NCBI GenBank assembly: GCA_947683425.1
Contig: CANTUQ010000003.1
Coordinates: 3,410,001 to 3,474,000, forward strand
Direction of reading: 5' to 3'
Origin: Excoecaria cochinchinensis
Taxonomy: Eukaryota; Streptophyta; Magnoliopsida; Malpighiales; Euphorbiaceae
Length of the DNA stretch: 64,000 nucleotides
The notes below the pieces were generated by a model that saw only the letters and a list, made by a program, of their open reading frames with translations, searched no databases and was not told where the DNA came from. This document shows positions 24,224-35,800 of this stretch, piece by piece; within the stretch, counting starts at the first letter, position 1, and every line of letters begins with the position of its first letter. A program made the translations under genes and the position numbers.

Positions 24224-25519
24224 ATGGAGTCGGATCCAAGTGAGTATATGGGCGACACTATGAGCAGTTATAATGGGGGTCCTAGGGAGAATCCAATTAG
24301 AAGAGATGATCCAGTTAGACAGGATAGGCCTGCACCGGAACCTGCACCAGCTGGGGGTGCAAATAGAGGAATTGGTTTGGATCCAGCGTTAGTACAAGGG
24401 TTATTACAAGTGGTTGATAGGTTGACTGCACCTAAGGCTCCAACTGAGTTGTTAAGAAAAAGAGGAGCAGAGGATTTTCATGGGACTGCTTTAGATGAGT
24501 CCGATATAGCGGAGTTTTGGTTGAAGAGAGTGGACAGGATTTTGCAAGAGATTAGATGTCCTGCTGATCAGAGAGCTTCTTGTGCTATATCGTTGCTTCA
24601 GGGACCAGCCTACGATTGGTGGGAACTTGTATTGAGGAATCCTCAGCGACCAGCTGAGCTGACATGGGATTATTTCAAGAAAGAGTTTGAGCAAAAGTAT
24701 ATAACAAAGGCATACCAAGAAGCGAAGTGGAGGGAGTTCATTAGTTTGAAGCAAAGGGGAATGACTGTCAGTGAGTATGACAAGGAGTTCAATCGGTTAA
24801 GCAAGTATGTGCCTGAGCAGTTGTTGACAGATGAGTTCAGATGTAGGCACTTTTTAGAGGGATTGCGTGAGGTATTTAGAGGCCCCTTGTCTGCGATGAT
24901 TGTCTTGCAGCCAGTTGGGTATTATCAGATTGTGGCTGCAGCAATGAGATTAGAGGAATCTGAAGAGATTAAGCAGAGAATGGCACAGAAGAGAAGAGCA
25001 CCAGAAGGGGGAAATGTGAGTGCTAAGAAAGCAAAGGGTACACCAGTTGAGCAAGGATCTAGAGGGAGTGTTCAGATGCCTTCACAGGTGGAGAGTGTAG
25101 CCCCACATGGTAGTAAAGGAAATCGAGCACCAGAATGTGAGCACTGTCATCGGTACCATTGGGGTACATGTCGGAAGATTACTGGCGCTTGTTTCAAGTG
25201 TGGGAGCATGGAACATCGATTTGCCTTTTGCCCTAGTCGACAAGAGAACCAGAATCAACAAGAAAGCCGAAAATCCAATGTTATCCAAAGCAATCGTGAA
25301 GGAAGTCGAGCTCCGAGAGCACCATCAGAAACAGTGCAGCGACCTGGTGCTACTGAGGATCATAATCAGTATAGAGGGTATGCAATGATTGCTAGAGATG
25401 CGACGGGTGCAACAGGTCCTTCGGGTAAGTGTTTATATGTTCAGTTTTGTCTCGTTTCGATTTTGATATTTGAGTTGTATTCGGTAAGCAAGGAAATTTC
25501 GAGGACGAAATTTTCTTAA
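24224..25519 (+). CDS. gag: Gag polyprotein of the Tekay-type element (intact)
   Basis: 431 codons from ATG at 24224; the frame is also open upstream to a GTG at 24206, but the ATG is the likely start. Residues about 75-260 form a Retrotrans_gag capsid domain (EFWLKRVDRIL, YDWWELV, EFISLKQRGMTVSEY, FLEGLREVFRGPLS). The C-terminal part has a zinc-knuckle region with CEHC...H...C then CFKCGSMEHRFAFC, a C-x2-C-x4-H-x4-C nucleic-acid-binding knuckle. Gag assembles the cytoplasmic particle that packages the RNA. After GYAMIARDATGATGPSG, where protease should begin, the sequence changes to an unrelated 25-residue tail and then ISRTKFS. That tail is encoded by the block aatttcgaggacgaaatttt, which normally ends pol. 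A pol deletion has therefore joined the gag end to the element's 3' end. Confidence 0.9.
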   Translation: MESDPSEYMGDTMSSYNGGPRENPIRRDDPVRQDRPAPEPAPAGGANRGIGLDPALVQGLLQVVDRLTAPKAPTELLRKRGAEDFHGTALDESDIAEFWLKRVDRILQEIRCPADQRASCAISLLQGPAYDWWELVLRNPQRPAELTWDYFKKEFEQKYITKAYQEAKWREFISLKQRGMTVSEYDKEFNRLSKYVPEQLLTDEFRCRHFLEGLREVFRGPLSAMIVLQPVGYYQIVAAAMRLEESEEIKQRMAQKRRAPEGGNVSAKKAKGTPVEQGSRGSVQMPSQVESVAPHGSKGNRAPECEHCHRYHWGTCRKITGACFKCGSMEHRFAFCPSRQENQNQQESRKSNVIQSNREGSRAPRAPSETVQRPGATEDHNQYRGYAMIARDATGATGPSGKCLYVQFCLVSILIFELYSVSKEISRTKFS

Positions 25520-25531
25520 GGAGGGGTGAGT
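25517..25531 (+). other. Polypurine tract
   Basis: taaggaggggtgagt directly precedes the 3' LTR start tgtcacaccc. It overlaps the gag stop codon (TAA, 25517-25519). Confidence 0.85.
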
Positions 25532-26580
25532 TGTCACACCCCATAAGTGGCCTAATTGGAATTAGTGATTTTAATTGGACAATTAAGGGTAATTGAGTAA
25601 TTTATAAGTAAAAGAGGATTTTATTCAAGAGAAATAAAAGATGTAAATTGCAAATGTTTAGTTTAGTGAGTAAAAAGAGATTGTAAAGGACCTATTAGAA
25701 CTTTTGGAGGATTTGTTAGTAATTGGATTTAGAGGAGATGTGTAACTGTGCATGTGTGCCAAGTGGGATGTGAGAGTGTGTGTACGTGGGTGAGGGAAAA
25801 GAGAAGTTTGAACTTCTTTGGTTCCTGGAAAAACAAAACTCAGGAGGTTCTCTCTCTTTGCTCTCTCTCACGTTAGCCATCTCTTTCCTCTCCACTTGCT
25901 GTTCTTTTCCATCTGCATGTGAGTTTTGTTGTTGAGGAACTGGGGTTTGAGATTGGGAAAGAAGTTCCAGAGGTAAGTGGCTTTTAGTTTCTCCTGTGGT
26001 TCTTCTTCTTCTCTTTGGGTTTATTAAGAATCTGTTCTTGGGTTGAATGTGGTTTTTCTTGTTTGCAAGCTCCTGAGGATAAAAGAAAAGACAAAGGAAA
26101 GGATAAGATTTTGGATTGAAGAAAAGCAGTGGTCGTTCTTTTTGGGACTTCATTTCCAGGTTTGGGAGTGTCTGCCTTTTTCCATTTCTTGATCCAGTTT
26201 TGTTGCTAATGTGTGTTTGTGTAATGAAATGCATGAGTGGTGTAATGTTGTATATGTGATTTTAGAAGAAGAACAGTGATGAATATACAAATGAGATGTA
26301 TATGCATGAGTATGGATACGAAATTCTAGGATAATGACTTCCTGGTTTTTGCCTCTGTTTTAATTGTAAATATATGTTACCTGTGTTATAATCGCTGTGA
26401 AGGTGTTCTGAAGACTTAAAAGGTACATGTTAGAATGGTTATTGCATGAAAACTGGTTTTGAGCAAGAAAGGGTTTTTGAATTTAGGTAGTACTCTGTTT
26501 TAGAAATCTTCTGGTTTTTCGTATTTTCTGGGTTTCTGAAGAAAATTAGTTTTGGAGAAGATGAAGGAATGTGAGAAGAA

Positions 26581-26879
26581 GGTCACGAGACGTGACTGGT
26601 GGTCACGCCGTGACCCCCTTCTCGGCTGAAGCTCACGAGGCGCGAAGCAGCTTCACGCCGTGACTCCTTCTTTGCTGAAGGTCACGTGGCGTGAAGCGGC
26701 ATCACGCCGTGACTTCCGCCCTTCTTCCTGCGCGATTTCTTCCTCTTCTCTCACAGGAGTCACGCGACGTGACTGGTGGTCACGCCGTGACTGCCTGCTG
26801 TTCTGGCTTGGCGCTCGCGTGAAGCCTGCGTCACGAGATTGGCTTGGCGCTCGACGTGACTGAAGGTCACGACGTGACC
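26581..26879 (+). repeat. Array of paired CpG palindromes (3' LTR copy)
   Basis: Copy of the 22585-22883 array at an offset of 3996 bp. Confidence 0.85.
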
Positions 26880-27653
26880 AGCCTTCCCTGCTGCTCTGTT
26901 TTCCAAAATTGAGGTTTTAACTTCTGATTTCAAGAATTTTTGCATTTCATGATAAATATTTGACTTAAAATCTGTATTGTGTTTTAATAATTGCATAATA
27001 TTGTGTTTAGTATACATGATTTACATGTTTATAGTTTATTTAACAGGGACTTTTTCAATATGAGCTATATGTCTTTATTACCTTCAGTATTGATATTTAT
27101 ATGTTTATATGTTTCTGAATTTGATTATTATACAAGTATACATGATTTATAAGCTAGTATTTAATGAAATTCTCATGATTTGATATATGAATTATTGAGT
27201 TGTGTCATTTAAGCCTGTATAAGTCATAGTAGTGGATAAGTAAGCGCTTACTTAGGTCAGGGTGTGTGTGCAGCTGCTATATGATAAAAATGTTATATGC
27301 GGGTCCGTTTGGATCCTTGTTTCGATCCTGTTAGGATCTATATGGAAATAAAGCGAGACCTCGGTCTCTATATGAAAATTACATGTTTGAGACTCATGTC
27401 TCTATATGCTTGGGATATTGTGTTCTATCAGTATCCAAATGACCGTATCCACTTCTTAGGTTTATACCAGACTAATCAGGCTACATGTTTATATGTGATG
27501 TATATGTTGAGATGTTTATTGACATGATTAAAGGTATACGTTGCACATGAATTCAGGATTATTCTATATTGGTGTAATGTAGAAAAGTATGTTTGTATTT
27601 GTTAATTACTTGTATTGTATATGTATATTGTTATTTTGTTTTGTTCCTCCCCA

Positions 27654-27691
27654 CTAAGCGTTATCGCTTAGCACGGGCTCTTTTCCCGTGC
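27654..27691 (+). other. Tandem double hairpin (3' LTR copy)
   Basis: Same stems and loops as 23658-23695. Confidence 0.85.
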
Positions 27692-28091
27692 AGGTGGCGA
27701 GTGCAGTTCAGAGTCGGATATCTGCAGGTCGGCCACTAGGAGTCTTTTTGGATGAAGTTGTTTTATTTTTGAAGTCTTACACTGTAATTACTTTTGTATA
27801 TGGCTTGTAATTAGTAAAATGAATCTTTTGTAAAGGAACAAGTATTCTTTTTGTACATGTAATTGCATACGAGCCTCTTTTTGTAAAAAACGATATAAAT
27901 ATGATATATGTATAAGGACTTGATATATATATGTTACAGGAATTTTCTGATTAAATGATTAAAAGTTTCTTTAAATCTCATTTGATTTTCTTTTGTTTAT
28001 TTATACATGTGTAAATGTATATGTTTATATGTGTTTGCCCGCGTGGCACTCCGGTATCCTTCCAACGGGGATGGTGGGGTGTTACATTACT

Positions 28092-30365
28092 GTAATCATT
28101 TATCTTTACCTTTGTCATTATTACTGCAATCGTATTCACCATTATTATTGCTATTATGAATATCACTCTCATTTACACTGTTAACTTTTACAATATATTA
28201 TCATTGCATACCGTCTGTTAATATAAGGACCAGTTATAGTGAATATTTTGTAATTATCTTATAAATACATCCATTTGTTTTTATTTCTGTAACTATTCTT
28301 TATCAATTACTTTATCTTTTTCATTTTTATTATCACTATCTTTATTATATACACTAATAATCTTAACAATTATTACACTACATTCGGTCTATCAATTAAT
28401 GATCAATTCCATTAACAATCCCTTTTATTATTTTATCTATATTTATAACTTTTGGATTCCTTCCCCTTTTTCCTTAACTTATATACTTAATTACAGTCTA
28501 AATTCGGATGCTCTATTGTTTACTGAACCACTTATTAAAATAGTCATTATTTTTGGATATTAGCGAAACTGATTTAATATTATTACTTTCTTTATGCCGG
28601 TAGCACTTCCTTTATTCTTCTTGTATTACACTAACTCTTTTGCATTTTATATTTGCATTAATATTTTTCACTTTATCAAATCTTTCACTAGGTTACTTAA
28701 CTTTAACCAATTGCAAGTCGTAATATACCCTTAAATGGTTAACACTATAATTCAATCACTAGCTTATTTGGGACACTTATTATTCTATCATCATTCTTTT
28801 ATTTCTTAATCAATGCTATTTCTATTATTACTAACACTACTATCAATCTTCTACACTTTGCTCTGGTAATCTAATACTCATAAACAATAATATAAATTTT
28901 ACATTAATCTTATCAATTACCTTATTCCATATTTTTCATTATTGTTATTCTTATAGTTCATTATTAATACATAAATTCCCTTTCAATTCCATTCACTTAT
29001 ATAATTAACATTACAATGTATCTATTAATTTCTTTTATATTAACACTATCCTATTAGTCATATTACAATCTAATGATATTACCATTACATTTATTATTTC
29101 CCACTATACTTAATTAAACACTTTTAACATTCTAATTTAACCAATTACACAATTTATCTCATCAGTCCTTTTTAAACTTTCATTCTATAACCATGCACTA
29201 TAATTTAATTTACTAAACTCCTTTTTCCTTATCAATTTTCATTTAAATCCTAACATTAACCTTATTATGATCAATTACATTTAAGTCCCTCTTTTTTCAC
29301 TTATTTACAATAATGCCATTAATTTACTTTTCTACCCTTCTTTACCACTTAGTTACAATTACATCATTATCTTAAACTTAATTAAGTTACACACACATCC
29401 ATAATCATTATATATAAACCAATTAAAACCATTATACATCTATTAATTATTCATACAACAATATTCTATAATTCTTGATTACTCATTCACTAATTATCAA
29501 TTACGCGTTTATTACGTATATCATTGATTAATTACACTTTAACCCCTTAATTAGACTCAATGTTGTAAATTTATAATTTGGTCCTTAAATTTTATATTAA
29601 TTTACCTTCTTACCCTTAATTGTTTCACATTTATAAAAGTGCCACTAATTAATCTTAATTTCACTTTTAATTTATTAATAACTTACAATTTCACATTTTA
29701 GTCCTTAAACCACTCATTTAATTCATTTATCCACTTAGATACTTATATTAGTCAATAATTACACTTAAATCCTTTAAATTGCTATTCATTTGTAAAATTC
29801 CATTTAGGTCCTCAACATTTACAAAAATTACGATTATGTCCCCAAATTTTCTCTTATTTACTAAAATACCCTTACTTACTCTTATCTTTCAATTAAGTCA
29901 TTATTTAAATTACAATATTACATTTTGGTCCCTAAATTTCCATTTTTACGCCAAATTACATTTTTATCCCTAAACTTTAAATTCTTTACACTATTATCAC
30001 TTTATTTACACTTTTCACTTAATTATCACTTATTTTCACTTTTAAGTGTAAAATTACCGTTTCACCCCTAAACTTTTTTCCTTTTAATTTAGTCCCGCTT
30101 TCACATATTTTCTTATTTATCACTATTTTAATCAATTTTATTACATATTTACCATACTGCCCCTAGTATATACCCGATAGAAATCTATGAACTGAATATG
30201 CAGGATGTGGATCCCACAGATCCACTACACTATAGATTGATCCCAAAGGAACCATTCAACACTGCATTGCACTACACTGAACACTGTAAACACTGAACAT
30301 TGCACTGAGATAGACCGTTATTGGCCTATCGATAGCGAGTCTCATGACTCGGACCACGGTGTGGA
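28092..30365 (-). mobile_element. Third visible piece of the large solo LTR
   Basis: 2.3 kb of AT-rich sequence with many short tta, att and aca runs and no credible gene. Near 30175-30365 it becomes more complex, including ggatgtggatcccacagatcc and a tandem-like cactgaacactgtaaacactgaacattgcactg. It continues at 39394 once the 30371-39388 element is removed. Confidence 0.6.
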
Positions 30366-30768
30366 ATCTCTGTCACACCCCAACCTATAACATGGATACT
30401 TCTACTCGTAATTAGAGATAGAAGGACCCAAGATAGATAGGAATGTCACACCCCACTAGTACAAACATACAAACATCACATACCGAATAAGATATCCAGC
30501 GTAAATAAAAACCTTAAAAGAAAGAAGAGGGATACAGAACAATAGGAACACTTTTATTAATATACAGAAATAGTTCTTTACATATTATATCAATTACAAA
30601 AAGAACCAATTTACAAAAGCCCAACATACGTAGTTCAAAAGGGCTAACCAAAACATTATACTATTACAAAAGAAGGAAAGCCTAAACTATAAAACTTCTG
30701 AACTCTAGTTGCGTTGGCCTTCCCGATGCGACACACCCAGAACCCTCATACCAAAACCTTCTACACCT

Positions 30769-30805
30769 GCACGGATAAACACCCGTGCTAAGCGAAATCG
30801 CTTAG
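30769..30805 (-). other. Tandem double hairpin in the Tekay LTR
   Basis: On the + strand GCACGG (30769-30774) pairs with CCGTGC (30783-30788), and CTAAGCG (30788-30794) pairs with CGCTTAG (30799-30805). It is 398 bp from the sense 3' end of the LTR. The copy in the other LTR is at 37369-37405. Confidence 0.85.
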
Positions 30806-31364
30806 TGGGGAAAACACTGAATGCACGACCGCCACTCACAGTGACGGTAACAGAAAACACATGATAACAATACAAATATATATATAAATCATCATACATA
30901 GCCAATTCATTTATTTGCATTCTCATTCAGAATTCTTGCACAAAGACACTCAATAACACCTGCTTAATCATAATGAGTGGATAACGAGTACACATGGATA
31001 CTTGAGAGTATCGGTTCTATAAGATAAACACATAGATACCCAAAGGTATCAAACATTCTTTTTATTTCATTCCAAGTTATTACACATAGAATCTTAAGAA
31101 AGATTCGACAGAAGGATCGCGAGGATCCAGTCGAGGGACCTGATCAGGGTCCAAATCGTACACATAGCTGCAGCGGCACATAACTCTATTAGGCATGCCT
31201 AACAATCCACTTATTCGACATTAGCAGGTTATGCAAAATCTTATCACATTTTCATACATATAATTCTTGTAAATAGACAGTCAAAGCTTTAATGAAAACT
31301 GCACACAAAAGAGATTAAGTCATTAAGCAAAAAGGAAAAGAAATCAAATTTGGAAGCTGCGTCT

Positions 31365-31738
31365 GTCGCGCTCGCGACGGTTGTCGCGATCGCGACAGAG
31401 ACCAAACACATCGACCCGCCACGTCTCGCGGTCGCGAGAAGGGTCTCGCGCTCGCGAGAGGACAAAGGCATCACCCTCTGTCGCGCTCGCGACGGACGTC
31501 GCGCTCGCGACAGAAGACAATCTTCCCATTCTATCGTGCTCGCGACTACTGCGCGCTCGCGACAGAGGGGAATCCTGCATTCACTCGGAGGTTGAGCGCT
31601 CTATCGCGCTCGCGACATATGTCGCGGTCGCGACAGAGAGTTCCCTATCGAGCTCTGGGCGCGACACTTATCGCGCCGGCGCGAGGGTTGAAAGCTCCGC
31701 GCTCTGTCGCGCTCGCGACAATGTCGCGATCGCGACAG
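31365..31738 (-). repeat. Array of paired CpG palindromes, TCGCG.TCGCGA type
   Basis: Seven pairs of 14-bp palindromes such as gtcgcgctcgcgac and gtcgcgatcgcgac, separated within a pair by 3-6 bp. Most pairs are bounded by ctct or tct on the left and agag or aga on the right, so each pair is itself a larger inverted repeat (ctgtcgcg ... cgcgacag). Pair-to-pair distance is about 40-70 bp. Three-phase SR-rich frames over the array (SRSRQ, SRARDR) follow from the motif and are not genes. Confidence 0.9.
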
Positions 31739-32801
31739 ACACGGGTTTTTCAACTCTTACGCCCAAAATCTGCAGAAATCTCACACAATTCACATCCAAA
31801 CTTCCAAAAATCGATTCCAAACCTCAAAATTCAGCAATCCAAGCATTCACAATTCATAACATAAATAAAAAACCCAACTTTGTCACCATTTATCCCAATT
31901 AAATCGAGTCAATTACATGCCCAATTCTAAGAATTTCCAAAACAGCAATCTTGACAACAATTATAACTATTCACATAATTTCACATCAATACTTCAATAA
32001 TATTCATTCTTTCACACCACATATCACACAAATTTCAATTCAAGTTATAACAACACAACTCATAATCTCAATTAAAGCAAGAACACATTTATCAAACTCA
32101 AATCACAAATGCACAAAAGATGAACAATCCCAAACCTTCTCTCCTTAGCTCCTAATCGCGAGCTTCGCTTCCGCTTGCGATCCCTTTCCCTTTATCAGGT
32201 CTAGGAGCCTCTTCTGAACCACAAACCCATAACAATCAAGATCAATTCTAAAACAACCCATAAACAAAATACATATAACTAAAACCTAGAGAAGAGGAAG
32301 AAGAAGAATCTAAAATACCCATACCCTCAACTCACCTTTAAGCTTTAAATCCACCAGCCAAGCAACTCTAATTACTTCAAATGAAGAAAAAGAAGCAAGA
32401 TCGGGCCAAGAAGAAGAAGGAAGAAGAAGAAGCAAGAAGAAAAGAGGGAATGGCATGAGGAAGGAAGAAGAAGAACGGGAATCAAAGGGCAAATGGCTGA
32501 TCTCTCTCTCCTCACCTAACCCATAATTGCTCACTTATCTCCTTTGCCACTTGTCACTTCCCCAACAAGCCACATGTTTCAAAATACACCCTACTCCCAA
32601 ACTCTAATATACACTCTAGAATATCTCTCACTTATACCTCTACTTCTATACACACCCATATATTCTAGTCTAATTTCCTCTTCTCACTAATACACACACA
32701 TATACAATAATTAAGTAAACCAATTTGACACACACAAGCGACACATAAACATACACAGACAGACACAGACAGGCTTAAACTACTGGGGTGGTTTTGGGGT
32801 G

Positions 32802-35800
32802 TTACAATACTCCCCCACTTAACAGAATTTCGTCCTCGAAATTCTTACCTGATCCAAATAACTGAGGATATTGCAATCTCATAGCTTCTTCTGGTTCCCA
32901 TGTAGCTTCCTCAATACCGTGATGCTGCCACAAAACTTTGACTAACGGTATTTGCTTATTCCGAAGCTGTCTGACTTCCCGATCCAAAATCCTTTTCGGT
33001 TCTTCATCAAAAGAAAAGTCTGACTGAATCCGGATATCTTGCACTGGTAATACATGTGAAGGATCTGACCGATATCTCCTGAGCATAGATACATGAAAAA
33101 CGTCATGTAATCTAGCTAACTCCATAGGCAAAGCTAGTTGATACGCTACTGGACCTACTTTCCTTAGAATCTCATACGGCCCAATAAAGCGTGGACTTAA
33201 CTTGCCTTTCTTCCCGAAACGGAGAACCTTACGCCACGGTGACACCTTCAAGAAAACTTTATCCCCCACTTCGTACTGTATATCTCTGCGCTTCAAATTA
33301 GCATAAGAACGTTGTCGATCTTTTGCTGCTTTCAAGTTCTGTTGTACAACCCTTACTTTTTCTTCAGTATCCCGCACTATATCCGGACCTATCATAGCCT
33401 TTTCTGACAACTCAGTCCAACATACTGGCGTTCTACACTGCCGTCCATATAACGCTTCATAAGGAGCCATACCAATGCTCACTTGATAGCTGTTATTATA
33501 CGCAAATTCCATCAAGGACACATACCGATCCCAGCTTCCTGAAAACTCTAAAGCACAACCTCGAAGCATATCCTCTAGAATCTGAATAACCCTTTCTGAT
33601 TGCCCATCAGTCTGCGGATGGAAAGCAGTAATGAAATTCAGCCGTGTTCCCAAAGCTGCCTGAAGTTCTTTCCAAAACTTAGATGTAAAGCGAGGATCTC
33701 GGTCTGATACAATGGATGACGGAATCCCATGCAACCGGACTATCTCATCCACGTACAGTTCCGCCAACTTGTCCATCGAGTAATCCACTCGCACAGGTAG
33801 AAAATGTGCAGACTTTGACAATCGATCCACTATAACCCATACCGAATCATGTTTACGCTGAGTCATAGGCAAACCAGATACAAAATCCATCGTGATGTCA
33901 TCCCATTTCCATTGAGGAATGGGTAAGGGATGAAGCAATCCCGATGGTACTTGATGCTCGGTTTTCACTTGCTGACAGGTGAGACACCTTGAAACAAATT
34001 CTGTTATCTCTCTTTTCATTCCTGGCCACCAATAGTATTGCTTCAAATCTTGATACATCTTATCCCCACCAGGATGCATAGTGAAGACTGAAGAGTGAGC
34101 TTCTTGTAACAATTTCTTTCTTAACTCACCAACATCAGGCACACATAACCGATTCCCATGCTTAAGTACTCCTTCACTGTCTATCAGATATTCTGTCCGC
34201 TTGCCCTCTTTCACTGCTTGATAAACACGCTGAAGTACATGATCATCTAGCTGTGCTCTTGCAATTTCAGATCTCAAACTTGGCTTAACTCTAAGTCGAG
34301 CAATCAAAGCACCTTCAAAATCCAATCTCCATCTACCTCTACTAGCCAATAATGCAGACAAAGATTTTCTACTAAGAGCATCTGCTACCACATTAGCTTT
34401 ACCCGGATGGTAATCAATGATACAATCATAATCCTTGAACAACTCTAACCATCTCCGCTGCCTCAAATTCAACTCCTTTTGTGTTAACAAATACTTGAGA
34501 CTTTTGTAATCCGTAAAAATCCTGCACGTCTCCCCATACAAGTAGTGCCGCCAAATCTTAAGCGCAAATACTACCGCTGCTAACTCCAAATCGTGAGTCG
34601 GGTAGTTCTTCTCATGAGGTTTCAATTGTCTGGATGCATAAGCTACAACTTTATTCCCTTGCATCAGAACACAACCTAAGCCAATACCCGAAGCATCACT
34701 GTACATAGTGTACTCCTTACCCGAAACCGGCTGAGTGAGCACAGGAGCTTTAACCAACAACTCTTTTAAACGATCAAAACTGGATTGACACTTTTCCGTC
34801 CATACAAACTTAACATCCTTCCGAAGTAGCTTGGTCAAGGGAGATGCTATCACCGAAAACCCCTGAACAAATCGTCGATAATACCCTGCTAAACCCAGAA
34901 AACTTCTTACTTCTGGCACATTCTTCGGAGGCATCCACTTAACAATCGCTTCAATTTTACTTGGGTCAACACGTACACCTTCTGCTGATATCACATGTCC
35001 AAGGAAGGCCACTTCCTTTAACCAAAACTCACACTTACTGAGTTTCGCATACAGCTGATGATCTCTCAACATTTGCAACACCAGCCTCAAATGTTCCTTA
35101 TGTTCTTGTCGATTTCTGGAATACACCAAAATGTCGTCAATGAATACCACAACAAACTTATCCAGATACGGTCGGAAAACTCGGTTCATCAGATCCATGA
35201 AGGCTGCAGGCGCGTTTGTCAAACCAAAAGGCATCACAAGAAATTCATAGTGACCATAACGCGTCCGAAAAGCCGTCTTTGCCACATCCGCTTCTTTAAC
35301 CCCCAACTGATAATAGCCTGATCTCAAATCTATCTTAGAGAATACCCCTGCTCCTCTTAACTGATCAAAAAGATCTTCAATTCTCGGCAAGGGATACTTA
35401 TTCTTAATAGTCACTTTGTTAAGCTGTCGGTAATCAATGCACATCCGAAGGGTTCCATCCTTTTTCTTGACAAACAATACTGGAGCACCCCACGGTGACA
35501 CACTAGGCCGGATGAATCCTTTATCCAACAATTCCTGTAACTGACTCTTCAATTCCTTCAATTCCATTGGAGCCATTCTATAAGGAGCCTTTGAAATTGG
35601 AGCTGTGCCCGGCAGAATCTCTACTGACAATTCAACCTCTCTCTCGGGAGGTAACCCCGGTAACTCTTCCGGAAAAACATCGACAAAATCTCTTACAATC
35701 GGAATATCTTGAATCTTAACTTGACCTCTCCGTGAATCCAAAACCACAGCTAGAAAAGCTTCACATCCTTTCCTGATGAATCTTCTGGCTTTCATAGCTG

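Larger units (their letters stand above)
21536..28086 (+). mobile_element. Gag-only Tekay-type LTR retrotransposon, 6551 bp, very young, TSD ttact
   Basis: Two LTRs of exactly 2555 bp (21536-24090 and 25532-28086), in which I saw no difference by eye, flank a 1441-bp internal region. The 5-bp duplication ttact lies at 21531-21535 and 28087-28091. A tRNA-iMet primer-binding site follows the 5' LTR and a polypurine tract precedes the 3' LTR. The only gene is an intact gag; protease, reverse transcriptase, RNase H and integrase are absent. The layout fits the published class of gag-only terminal-repeat retrotransposons (TR-GAG). The near-identical LTRs mean recent mobilisation, so pol must have been supplied in trans. 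Confidence 0.93.
25532..28086 (+). mobile_element. 3' LTR of the gag-only Tekay element
   Basis: 2555 bp, same length as the 5' LTR, and indistinguishable from it by eye over all parts I compared. It carries the same palindrome array (26581-26879) and double hairpin (27654-27691). Confidence 0.93.
30371..32806 (-). mobile_element. 3' LTR of the pol-bearing Tekay element
   Basis: 2436 bp. It contains the double hairpin (30769-30805), a palindrome ggacctgatcagggtcc at about 31137-31153, and the TCGCG palindrome array (31365-31738). It is 18 bp longer than the other LTR, mostly from one 16-bp extra palindrome half. Confidence 0.93.

Noticed and set aside
31365..31738. CRISPR-like look (short palindromic repeats with spacers)
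   Set aside because: Repeats come in close pairs, spacers vary in length, no cas genes, and the setting is a eukaryotic LTR.
31344..31902. SR/RS-rich frames in several phases over the TCGCG arrays (also 37944-38447)
   Set aside because: They arise from translating the palindromic repeat in all frames on both strands; no gene structure.
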